64,000 bases of DNA from the NCBI RefSeq assembly GCF_041431415.1, contig NZ_CP107845.1, forward strand, positions 1,488,001 through 1,552,000, written 5' to 3'. Source of the DNA: Streptomyces sp. NBC_00513. GTDB taxonomy: Bacteria; Actinomycetota; Actinomycetes; Streptomycetales; Streptomycetaceae. Every line of letters begins with the position of its first letter. Positions within the stretch are counted from its first letter, which is position 1. The position numbers and the translations under genes are program-made. The notes beneath the pieces are model-generated. The model was not told the DNA's origin. It made no database searches and saw nothing but the letters and a program-made list of their open reading frames with translations. This document shows, one piece after another, positions 8,421 to 15,014 of this stretch.

Positions 8421-9080
8421 TCAGTTCTTGACGATCTCGTTCCAGTGGGTCGTACGGTCGCACCAGCGGCCGAGCAGGATCGGGTCGTGGCCCACCGCGA
8501 GCAGCGCTGCGCCGGTCTGCGCCCGGTACTCCTCGACCACCGCGACCAGCGCGGCTGTCGTGGAGGCGTCGAGCATGGCGGTCATCTCGTCGCAGACCAG
8601 CAGGCTCGGCCGCAGCACCAGGGCGCGTGCCAGACAGGCGCGTTGCAGTTGTCCGTCACTCACCTCGTGGGGGCGGCGCGTGAGCAGATCCGCGCCGATT
8701 CCGACACGCTGCGTCAACTCCGGTACGACCGAGGCCGCTTCCCCGCGTCGTCCCGTGGCCCGGAGGGGTTCCGCGACGAGGTCGCGCAGCGTGAGGCGGG
8801 GGTCGACGGACAGCCGGGGCTGCTGGAAGACGACACCGACCCGGACGCGCAGGGCGCGTGGGGCCCGGTGCCGGAAGCCGGTCACGGTGCTGCCCGCGAG
8901 CACCACGGTGCCGTGCTCGGGCCGGTGCAGCAGGGCGGCCACCCTGGCCAGGGTGGACTTGCCGCAGCCGCTGGGGCCGAGCAGTCCGAGCGACTCGCCG
9001 ACCTGAAGGACGAGGTGGGCGTCCCGCACGACGGGGGCGCCCCGTTCGTAGCCGGCGGTGATGCCGCGGAGCTCAAGCAT
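8421..9080 (-). CDS. nikE: Nickel/peptide ABC transporter ATP-binding protein
   Basis: A 219-residue ATPase. Seen: Walker A GPSGCGKST (around 34-42), a variant signature VSDGQLQR in place of LSGGQ, and Walker B LLVCDEMTAMLD. It lacks the C-terminal oligopeptide-transporter extension, as expected for the second ATPase of a Nik/Dpp system. It overlaps nikD by 8 bases at its start and is the last of five cotranscribed genes, energising import through the two permeases. The nickel assignment rests on the Nur box upstream of the operon; the family alone would also fit short peptides. Confidence 0.85.
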   Translation of the reverse strand: MLELRGITAGYERGAPVVRDAHLVLQVGESLGLLGPSGCGKSTLARVAALLHRPEHGTVVLAGSTVTGFRHRAPRALRVRVGVVFQQPRLSVDPRLTLRDLVAEPLRATGRRGEAASVVPELTQRVGIGADLLTRRPHEVSDGQLQRACLARALVLRPSLLVCDEMTAMLDASTTAALVAVVEEYRAQTGAALLAVGHDPILLGRWCDRTTHWNEIVKN

Positions 9081-10224
9081 GGTGGCAGGCCACCCCTTCG
9101 GTGAGCGGGGGGCGCCGGGTCCGACAGATCGCGTCGGCCTGTGCGCAGCGGTCGGCGAAGGCGCAGCCGGGCGGCAGTGCGCCGAGTTCGGGCGGGGCGC
9201 CGGGGATGGGGGCGAAGGCCCGTTCGGGGAGGGCGTCGAGGAGCCCGCGCGCGTAGGGGTGTCGGGGGCCGGCCGGGCCGAAGAAGACGGCCGCGGGGGC
9301 GGTTTCCACGATGCGCCCGGCGTACATGACGGCGACGGTGTCGGCGATCCGTTCGGCGGCGGCCAGGTCGTGGGTGATCATCAGCAGGGCCCGGCCGGCT
9401 TCGCGGGTGTGGGCCCGCAGCTCATCCACGGTGCGGTGGACGAGGTCCCGGTCGAGGCCGGTGGTCGGCTCGTCGGCGAGCAGCAGCGGGGCGTCCCCGA
9501 CGAGGGCGAGGGCGGTGGCGGCGCGCTGGGCGAGGCCGCCGGAGAGTTCGTGCGGGTGGCGATCGAGGTGGGAGGCGGGGAAGGCCGCCCGGGCGGCCGC
9601 CGCCTCCGCGGCGGCGCGCAGTCGCGCCCGCCGCACCCGCCGGCCCGCGCCCGGGATCCGCCCGCCGGAAGGCCCGGAAGGCTCGGCCCTCCCGGAAGGC
9701 CCGGAAGGATCGCACGCCCCTGGAGGATCGGTGAGTTCCCGAACGGTCTCCTCCAGGTGGGACCGGATGGTGCGGACCGGGGTGAGGTGGGACGCGGGGC
9801 TCTGCGGGACGAGTCCGATGCGGCGCCCTCGGACGGTCCGGGCCAAGGTGGCCTCGTCGGCGGCGAGGAGGTCGAGCCCGTCCGCGAGGAGGGCCGACCC
9901 GGCGGTCTCGGCGTTGCCGGGCAGCAGGCCGAGGAGGGCGGAGGCGAGGACGGACTTGCCGCACCCGCTCTCGCCGACGAGGGCGAGGCACTCGCCGGCG
10001 GCCAGGGCGAAGCCGGCGTCGGTGACGGCCTCGACGTGGCGTTCTCCGCGCATGCGAAAGCGCACGGACATCCGTTCCACGCGCAGGACCGGTTCCATCC
10101 GTTCCACGCGCAGGACCGGTTCCATCCGTTCCACGCGCAGGGCCGGTTCCGCGGGTTCGCGTCGGAGCCCCGTCGCGGGGGTCTCGGCGCGGCCGGCGGG
10201 GGTCGGGGACGGCTCCACGGTCAC
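9073..10224 (-). CDS. nikD: Nickel/peptide ABC transporter ATP-binding protein, with N-terminal repeats
   Basis: A 383-residue ATPase. Seen: Walker A GESGCGKSV, signature LSGGLAQR, Walker B LLLADEPTTGLD, switch His in MITHD, and a C-terminal oligopeptide/nickel transporter domain with Cys residues (PPGCAFADRCAQA). The GTG start at 10224 overlaps the permease stop (GTGA), giving tight coupling. Odd features: residues about 25-51 are three copies of a nine-residue repeat (RVERMEPVL type) encoded by a 27-bp tandem repeat, and a Gly/Pro/Ser-rich insertion sits between the Q-loop and the signature motif (DPSGPSGRAEPSGPSGG). Both look like lineage-specific slippage expansions. Confidence 0.87.
   Translation of the reverse strand: MTVEPSPTPAGRAETPATGLRREPAEPALRVERMEPVLRVERMEPVLRVERMSVRFRMRGERHVEAVTDAGFALAAGECLALVGESGCGKSVLASALLGLLPGNAETAGSALLADGLDLLAADEATLARTVRGRRIGLVPQSPASHLTPVRTIRSHLEETVRELTDPPGACDPSGPSGRAEPSGPSGGRIPGAGRRVRRARLRAAAEAAAARAAFPASHLDRHPHELSGGLAQRAATALALVGDAPLLLADEPTTGLDRDLVHRTVDELRAHTREAGRALLMITHDLAAAERIADTVAVMYAGRIVETAPAAVFFGPAGPRHPYARGLLDALPERAFAPIPGAPPELGALPPGCAFADRCAQADAICRTRRPPLTEGVACHHA
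10070..10150. repeat. 27-bp tandem repeat, three copies, inside nikD
   Basis: Three adjacent 27-bp units (10070-10096, 10097-10123, 10124-10150). The first two are identical and the third differs by one base. They encode in-frame nine-residue repeats at the start of the ATPase fold. Confidence 0.92.
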
Positions 10225-11087
10225 AGGGTCGGCTCCGAGCGGCGGCGGGGGTTGAGGCGGTCGCGCCAGGCGGCCGCGAGGCCGGCGATGGCCAGGGTCG
10301 GGACGATCAGCAGCAGGCCCGGGAAGAGGGTGGGCCACCAGGCCCCCACGAGGAGCGAGCCCCGTGCGGTCTGTACGAGGGTGCCCAGACTGGCCTGGTG
10401 GGAGGGGAGTCCGAGCCCGAGGAAGGACAGCGCCGACTCGTGCCACATCGCGTGCGGGATCATCAGCACGGCGGCGAGCCCCGCCTGGGGCATGACTCCG
10501 GGGACCAGGTGGCGGACCGCGACCCGCCACCGTGAGGCGCCGCCCGAGACGGCGGCGTCCACGAAGGGCCGCGACCGCAGTGACAGGACCTCGGCCCGGA
10601 CGATCCGGGCAGTGGACAGCCAATGGGTCAGGGCCACCGAGACGACCACCGGCCACACCCCGGGACGGAACATCGCCACGATGAAGATGCCGAGCAGCAG
10701 GTGCGGGATCGAGGACAGGGCGTCGACGACCCGCATCACGAGCCGGTCGGTCCAGCCTCCCCACGCGCCGGCCGCCGCGCCGACGGCGGTACCGATCACC
10801 GTGGCGACGAGCGCCGCCACCAGGCCGACCAGCAGGGACACCCGCAGCCCGTAGACGCAGCGCAGCAGCAGGTCGCGGCCCACGTCGTCGGTTCCGAAGG
10901 GGTGTTCCCAGGAGGGTGGCAGGAGCTTCGCCGACAGGTCCACGGCCTGTTGGTCGAGCTGTGCCAGCGGTGGGACGAGCAGGACCGCCAAGGCGATCAC
11001 GGCCATGGTCAGGGCGCAGGCGCGCACGCGCGGTCGGCGCGTGGGGCGGTGGGCGCGGCCGGGGGCGCGCCAGATGGTGTCAGCCAT
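10221..11087 (-). CDS. nikC: Nickel/peptide ABC transporter permease (DppC/NikC type)
   Basis: A 288-residue inner-membrane permease with about six helices. It shows the DppC N-terminal segment ending HPFGTDDVGRDLLLRCVYG, which is diagnostic for this family, and an EAA-like loop VDAAVSGGASRWRVAVRHLVPG that contacts the ATPases. It overlaps nikB by 8 bases and nikD by 4 bases, so all are translated from one message. It forms the membrane channel with NikB. Confidence 0.88.
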   Translation of the reverse strand: MADTIWRAPGRAHRPTRRPRVRACALTMAVIALAVLLVPPLAQLDQQAVDLSAKLLPPSWEHPFGTDDVGRDLLLRCVYGLRVSLLVGLVAALVATVIGTAVGAAAGAWGGWTDRLVMRVVDALSSIPHLLLGIFIVAMFRPGVWPVVVSVALTHWLSTARIVRAEVLSLRSRPFVDAAVSGGASRWRVAVRHLVPGVMPQAGLAAVLMIPHAMWHESALSFLGLGLPSHQASLGTLVQTARGSLLVGAWWPTLFPGLLLIVPTLAIAGLAAAWRDRLNPRRRSEPTL

Positions 11088-12108
11088 CGAAGCCCACCCT
11101 GGGGTCGGCGAGTCCGTACAGCAGATCGGACAGCAGGTTCCCGGCGAGCACGGCCGCGGTGGCCGACACCGTGAGGGCGGCGAGAAGTGGGAAGTCGACC
11201 GAGGTGGCGGCCTGCACGGTGGCCGCCGCGACGCCGGGCCAGCTGAACACGGTCTCCACCAGCAGCGCCCCGGTGATCAGTTCGGGCACCCGTGATCCGA
11301 TCAGGGTCAGCATCGGGAGCATCCCGGAACGCAGCGCGTGCCCGATCAGGATCCGTCGCTCGGCCACGCCTCGGGCCCGGGCCCCGCGCACGGGGTCCTC
11401 GTCCAGGGCGTCGGCCACGCCCTGGCGTACGTACAGGAAGAACCAGGGCAGTTGGGAGATCCCCAGCACGAGCGCCGGCAGCACCAGGTGGGACGCGACC
11501 TGGCCGGGGCTGACCACGTCGTCGGAGGCGTCCGTGAGGCCGCCGGAGGGCAGGACGCCGAGCCGTATGGAGAAGAACCAGATGGCCAGCAGGCCCAGCC
11601 AGAAGACCGGGGCCGCTTCCAGGGTGTAGGCGAGCGCGGAGACGGCCCGGTCGAGCGGGCCGCCCTGTCGCCGGGCCGCGAGGACCCCGAGGGCCGTACC
11701 GGCGAGCACGGCCAGCGCGAAGGCGCAGAGGGCGAGCAGCGCCGACCAGCCGACCCGTTCGGCGAGGACGTCGCCGACCGGTTGGCGCATGACGGAGGAG
11801 GTTCCGAGGTCTCCGGTGAGGGCGGAGGTGAGCCACTCCCACCAGCGTGCGACCAGCGGCTGGTCGACGTCGAGGTTGGCGCGCAGTTGGTCGAGTTCGG
11901 CCTGCGAGGCGGTGAGACCGGCCGTGCCGGCGTACGCCTTGACGGGGTCGAAGGGGGACATCGCGGCGACGGCGAACACCCCGAAGGTGACGGTGAGCAG
12001 GACGGGGCCGGCGAACAGGGTGCGCCGGCCGGCCATGCGCGCCATCGGCCCCCAGGGGAAGCGGGAGGAGCGGGGGGTCACGTCGTCGGGTTCACTGCGG
12101 CAGGTCAC
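11080..12108 (-). CDS. nikB: Nickel/peptide ABC transporter permease (DppB/NikB type)
   Basis: A 342-residue permease with six helices, the DppB-type GDLGTSSVMRQPV segment and an EAA loop RGARARGVAERRILIGHALRSG. The start is unusual: a 27-bp tandem duplication spans the intergenic junction, so GTG at 12108 and GTG at 12081 lie in nearly identical contexts. Starting at 12108 adds MTCRSEPDD before the second copy. It lies 10 bases downstream of nikA and overlaps nikC. Confidence 0.87.
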   Translation of the reverse strand: MTCRSEPDDVTPRSSRFPWGPMARMAGRRTLFAGPVLLTVTFGVFAVAAMSPFDPVKAYAGTAGLTASQAELDQLRANLDVDQPLVARWWEWLTSALTGDLGTSSVMRQPVGDVLAERVGWSALLALCAFALAVLAGTALGVLAARRQGGPLDRAVSALAYTLEAAPVFWLGLLAIWFFSIRLGVLPSGGLTDASDDVVSPGQVASHLVLPALVLGISQLPWFFLYVRQGVADALDEDPVRGARARGVAERRILIGHALRSGMLPMLTLIGSRVPELITGALLVETVFSWPGVAAATVQAATSVDFPLLAALTVSATAAVLAGNLLSDLLYGLADPRVGFDG

Positions 12109-12121
12109 GTCGTCGGGTTCA
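12076..12121. repeat. Direct repeat across the nikA stop / nikB start
   Basis: A 19-bp sequence at 12076-12094 recurs at 12103-12121, giving a 27-bp period. It contains the nikA stop TGA and a GTG start in each copy, so the translation-start region of nikB has been duplicated. Confidence 0.88.
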
Positions 12122-13732
12122 TTTCCGCTTCGGCTTCCAGTTCTCGATGTTCCACCAGGGGCCGGCGCCGAGGCCGTGGTCGTGCGGCTCGACCTGGGTG
12201 GTGAGCCCCTCCCACTTGTCGTCGACCACGTACAGGTGGTCGATGTGGGTGAGGAAGACGTATCCGGGGTTCGCGAGCAGTTCCCGCTGCACGGTGTCGT
12301 ACGCGGCCTTGCGCGCGGCCGGGTCGCCGCTCTCGCGGCCGTCGAGGAGCGCCTGGTCGACGGTCTTGTTGTCGTACCGGGCCATGTTGTTGAAGCCGTC
12401 GCCGGCCAGTGTGGAGTGGAGCAGCAGGTACTGGTCGAAGTCGGGGTCGGCCGGGGAGCCGCCGCCGGCGAGGACGGCGTCGGTCTTCATCCGGGGTTCG
12501 ATGACCTCCCAGGTACCGGCCTCGGTCTTGACCTCGATGCCGGCCTTCCTGGCGTCGGAGGCGAAGGCGAGTGCGTGGTCCTGGCGGATCTTGTCGCCGG
12601 AGGTGTACCAGAGCGGGAAGGACGCGCGGATGCCGTCCTTGGTGCGGATGCCGTCGTCCGCGGTCTTCCAACCGGCCCCGTCGAGGATCCGCTTCGCCTG
12701 GTCGAGGTCGTACGCCCGTTCCGTGCCGGCCGTGAACCAGGGGCTGTCGGTGGGGACCGGCCCGTAGGCGGGCTTGCCCGCGCCCTCCAGGAGCTTGTCG
12801 ACCATGGTCGTGCGGTCGACGGCGAGGTCCAGCGCACGGCGGACGGCCGTGTCACCGGTGACGGCGTGGGCGGTGGGGAGGGTGACGTTGCGGTAGTCGA
12901 AGGTCTTGGCCGCGTGGAGGGTGCGCGCCGTGCCCTTGGCCCCGCCCTTCCCGCCGAGGGCCTTGGCCAGGGCGGGCGGGAGGATCGCGCCGTCGAGTTC
13001 GCCGGAGCGCAGCCGGGTGGCGCGCACGTCGTCGTCCTTGATGACGACCATGGTGAACTTCTTCACGGCGGGCTCGCCGCCCCAGTAGGTCGGGTTGGCC
13101 TTGAAGCCGATCTTCTCGCCCTTGGACCAGCCGGTGAGGACGTAGGGGCCGGTGCCTACGGGCCGGGTGGTGAAGTCGCCGCTGTTGACGTCCTGCCGGC
13201 CCGCGATGTGCTCGGGCGCGATCGGCAGCACGGTCCGCTCGGCGAACGGCGCGTAGGGGTACTTCAGGGTGAAGACGACGGTGTCGTCGCCCCGGGCCTG
13301 CACGCCTTGGATCGCGTCGAGTTCGGTCTTGGAGGCGTTGTTGGTCTTCGCGTCCAGGATCGTCCGGTAGGTGAAGACGACGTCCTTGGCGCCGAAGGGA
13401 TGTCCGTCGCTGAACTTCACGCCCTGGCGGAGCCGGTACGTGTAGGTGCGTCCGTCTGCGGAGACCTCGGGCAGGGCCTCGGCCAGGGCGGGCCGCAGCC
13501 TCATGTTCGCGTCGTGCGTGAGCAGTCCGTCGAAGATCTTGGAGTTGCCGTCCTTGCCGTACCCGAGGAGGGGGCTGAGGCTCTCCGGTTCGGTCGCGAT
13601 GCCGACGACGGCGGTATCCGCCGCGCGGCCCGGGTCGCCTCCCGACGAGGGCGCCGAGCAGGCTGCCGTGCCCGTGAGGAGCGTGGCGGCGAGCATCGTG
13701 GCGGCCACTGCTCGTACCGACCGGGCCGTCAT
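12119..13732 (-). CDS. nikA: Nickel/peptide ABC transporter substrate-binding lipoprotein
   Basis: A 537-residue extracellular solute-binding protein of family 5 (DppA/NikA/OppA). Seen: a signal peptide with Cys near residue 25 (LTGTAACSAP, an imperfect lipobox), then the family landmarks EPESLSPLLGYG, LRQGVKFSDGHPFGAKDVVFTY and GTGPYVLTGWSKGEKIGFKANPTYWGG. It captures substrate outside the membrane for NikBC. An in-frame GTG nine bases upstream is an alternative start. The Nur box about 55 bases upstream makes nickel the best substrate guess. Operon order nikABCDE fits. Confidence 0.87.
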   Translation of the reverse strand: MTARSVRAVAATMLAATLLTGTAACSAPSSGGDPGRAADTAVVGIATEPESLSPLLGYGKDGNSKIFDGLLTHDANMRLRPALAEALPEVSADGRTYTYRLRQGVKFSDGHPFGAKDVVFTYRTILDAKTNNASKTELDAIQGVQARGDDTVVFTLKYPYAPFAERTVLPIAPEHIAGRQDVNSGDFTTRPVGTGPYVLTGWSKGEKIGFKANPTYWGGEPAVKKFTMVVIKDDDVRATRLRSGELDGAILPPALAKALGGKGGAKGTARTLHAAKTFDYRNVTLPTAHAVTGDTAVRRALDLAVDRTTMVDKLLEGAGKPAYGPVPTDSPWFTAGTERAYDLDQAKRILDGAGWKTADDGIRTKDGIRASFPLWYTSGDKIRQDHALAFASDARKAGIEVKTEAGTWEVIEPRMKTDAVLAGGGSPADPDFDQYLLLHSTLAGDGFNNMARYDNKTVDQALLDGRESGDPAARKAAYDTVQRELLANPGYVFLTHIDHLYVVDDKWEGLTTQVEPHDHGLGAGPWWNIENWKPKRK

Positions 13733-13785
13733 GCGATCCACATCCCCGTATACCTGCTTTTCTTACTGTTTAAGATCATCTCTTA

Positions 13786-13802
13786 TTGCAAAGAGATCGC
13801 AA
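13786..13802. promoter_or_regulatory. Nur box (nickel-responsive operator) upstream of nikA
   Basis: TTGCAA-AGAGA-TCGCAA matches the Streptomyces Nur-box pattern as I recall it (tTGCaa-N5-ttGCAA), with one deviation in the second half-site. It is embedded in a perfect 7-bp palindrome TTATTGC...GCAATAA (13783-13805) within an unusually AT-rich stretch, about 55 bases before the nikA start. Nur represses nickel uptake genes when nickel is plentiful. Confidence 0.68.
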
Positions 13803-13916
13803 TAATGCCAGATGGGGCGCGGAGAGACGAAACCGGCCGCCCGGCCGGCTTCCGTTACGCACCCAACCCCCGGCGGGACCGCCGAGGTCTTGCCCGCCCC
13901 CCGCCGGGCGTGCCAT

Positions 13917-13932
13917 ATATGTCTAGACCTTT
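13917..13932. promoter_or_regulatory. DasR-responsive-element-like palindrome
   Basis: The centre GTCTAGAC (13921-13928) is a perfect 8-bp palindrome, and the site reads ATGTCTAGACCT. It matches the core of the dre consensus (ACTGGTCTAGACCACT) but about 5 of 16 outer positions differ. It lies about 30 bases before the fibronectin-type lipoprotein gene. A weak candidate. Confidence 0.33.
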
Positions 13933-13958
13933 ACGAGGAAGCGGCGGAAGGCACCTCC

Positions 13959-14924
13959 TTGCGACACTCCGCGCGAAGCGCCGTCCCCGCGCTCTGCCTC
14001 TGCCTGGCACTCGCCACGGCGTGCGCCCCGGACGGCGACACCGACCCCCCGCACGCCCCGGCGGAGCTCACCGCACAGGCCGGCAGCGCCACCTCGGTGC
14101 ACGTCATGTGGCGAGCGGCCCCGGACAGCGAGGGGGTGACCGGCTATCAGGTCTTTCAGGGCGACCACCTGGTCCGCGAACTCCCGGCCGACAAGACGAT
14201 GGTGGACGTCACGGGCCTCGCCCCGGTGACCTCCTACACGTTCACGGTTCGGGCCCGGGACGCCGCCGGCAACCGCTCCGCGCTCAGCGAGCCCGCCCGG
14301 GCGACCACACCCGCGGCGAAGGCCGAGGACCGGCGGGCCCCCTCGGCGCCGCCCACCACCACGGGCCGCGCCGAAGGCCCCCGAGCGGCCCGGCTGAGCT
14401 GGACGGCGGCGACGGACGACACGGGCGTCACCGCGTACGACGTCCACCAGGGCGGCGTACGCGTCCACACGGCCGGCGCCGGAGAGAGCGCCACCACCGT
14501 GACCGGACTCCAGCCGGGCACCCGCTACAGCTTCACCGTCCGCGCCCGGGACGGCGCCGACAACACCTCCCCCGACGGCCCGACGGTGGAGCTGACCACG
14601 CCGCCCGATCCCGGGCAGGGCCCGGACACCGCGCCGGGCGGGCTCACGGCGACCGCCTCCCCCGGGCTGGTCGACCTGTCATGGACCGCCCCGGCCACCG
14701 GTCGCCGCACCGACGAGTACCAGCTCTACGTCAACGACCGGCCCGTCACCGTCATCCAGTTCGGGGCCGGCGCGGCGCTCCCGTCCGGCACCGGAAGGGT
14801 GGAGCACCGGCTCACGGTGACCGAGCCGGCCGGCACCGTGTGGGCCGTGAAACTGCGCGCGCGACTGCCCGACGGCAACTGGGGGGCGTTCACCGCGGAG
14901 ACCCGCGTGGTCCTCGCCCGGTGA
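13959..14924 (+). CDS. Secreted fibronectin type III domain protein
   Basis: A 321-residue exported protein. From a TTG start at 13959, with GGAAGG seven bases upstream, it reads MRHSARSAVPALCLCLALATAC, a lipoprotein-like signal with Cys22. Two good FnIII domains follow (about 30-115 and 125-215), with repeats of GVTGYQVFQG / GVTAYDVHQG and TSYTFTVRARDAAGN / TRYSFTVRARDGADN, and then a third, diverged beta domain to the end. FnIII modules usually space catalytic or carbohydrate-binding domains, but none is present. It could be a surface adhesin or binding protein. Upstream ATG/GTG codons would give an N-terminus that disrupts the signal peptide. Confidence 0.75.
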   Translation: MRHSARSAVPALCLCLALATACAPDGDTDPPHAPAELTAQAGSATSVHVMWRAAPDSEGVTGYQVFQGDHLVRELPADKTMVDVTGLAPVTSYTFTVRARDAAGNRSALSEPARATTPAAKAEDRRAPSAPPTTTGRAEGPRAARLSWTAATDDTGVTAYDVHQGGVRVHTAGAGESATTVTGLQPGTRYSFTVRARDGADNTSPDGPTVELTTPPDPGQGPDTAPGGLTATASPGLVDLSWTAPATGRRTDEYQLYVNDRPVTVIQFGAGAALPSGTGRVEHRLTVTEPAGTVWAVKLRARLPDGNWGAFTAETRVVLAR

Positions 14925-15014
14925 GGGTCCGCACCCGTGCGCCTCGCACGGTGGAACATGCGGCGATCTGACCGAACGCCCCTGCCGCCACACGAGATCA
15001 CGCACAATACATCC

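Noticed and set aside
13917..13932. A firm DasR binding site
   Set aside because: Only the central eight bases match well. It is reported as a weak candidate, not as established.
11789..14971. About 1060-codon plus-strand open frame over the nik operon and FnIII gene
   Set aside because: A composition shadow of nikB and nikA on the minus strand. It has no family motifs and passes into the FnIII gene in the wrong frame.
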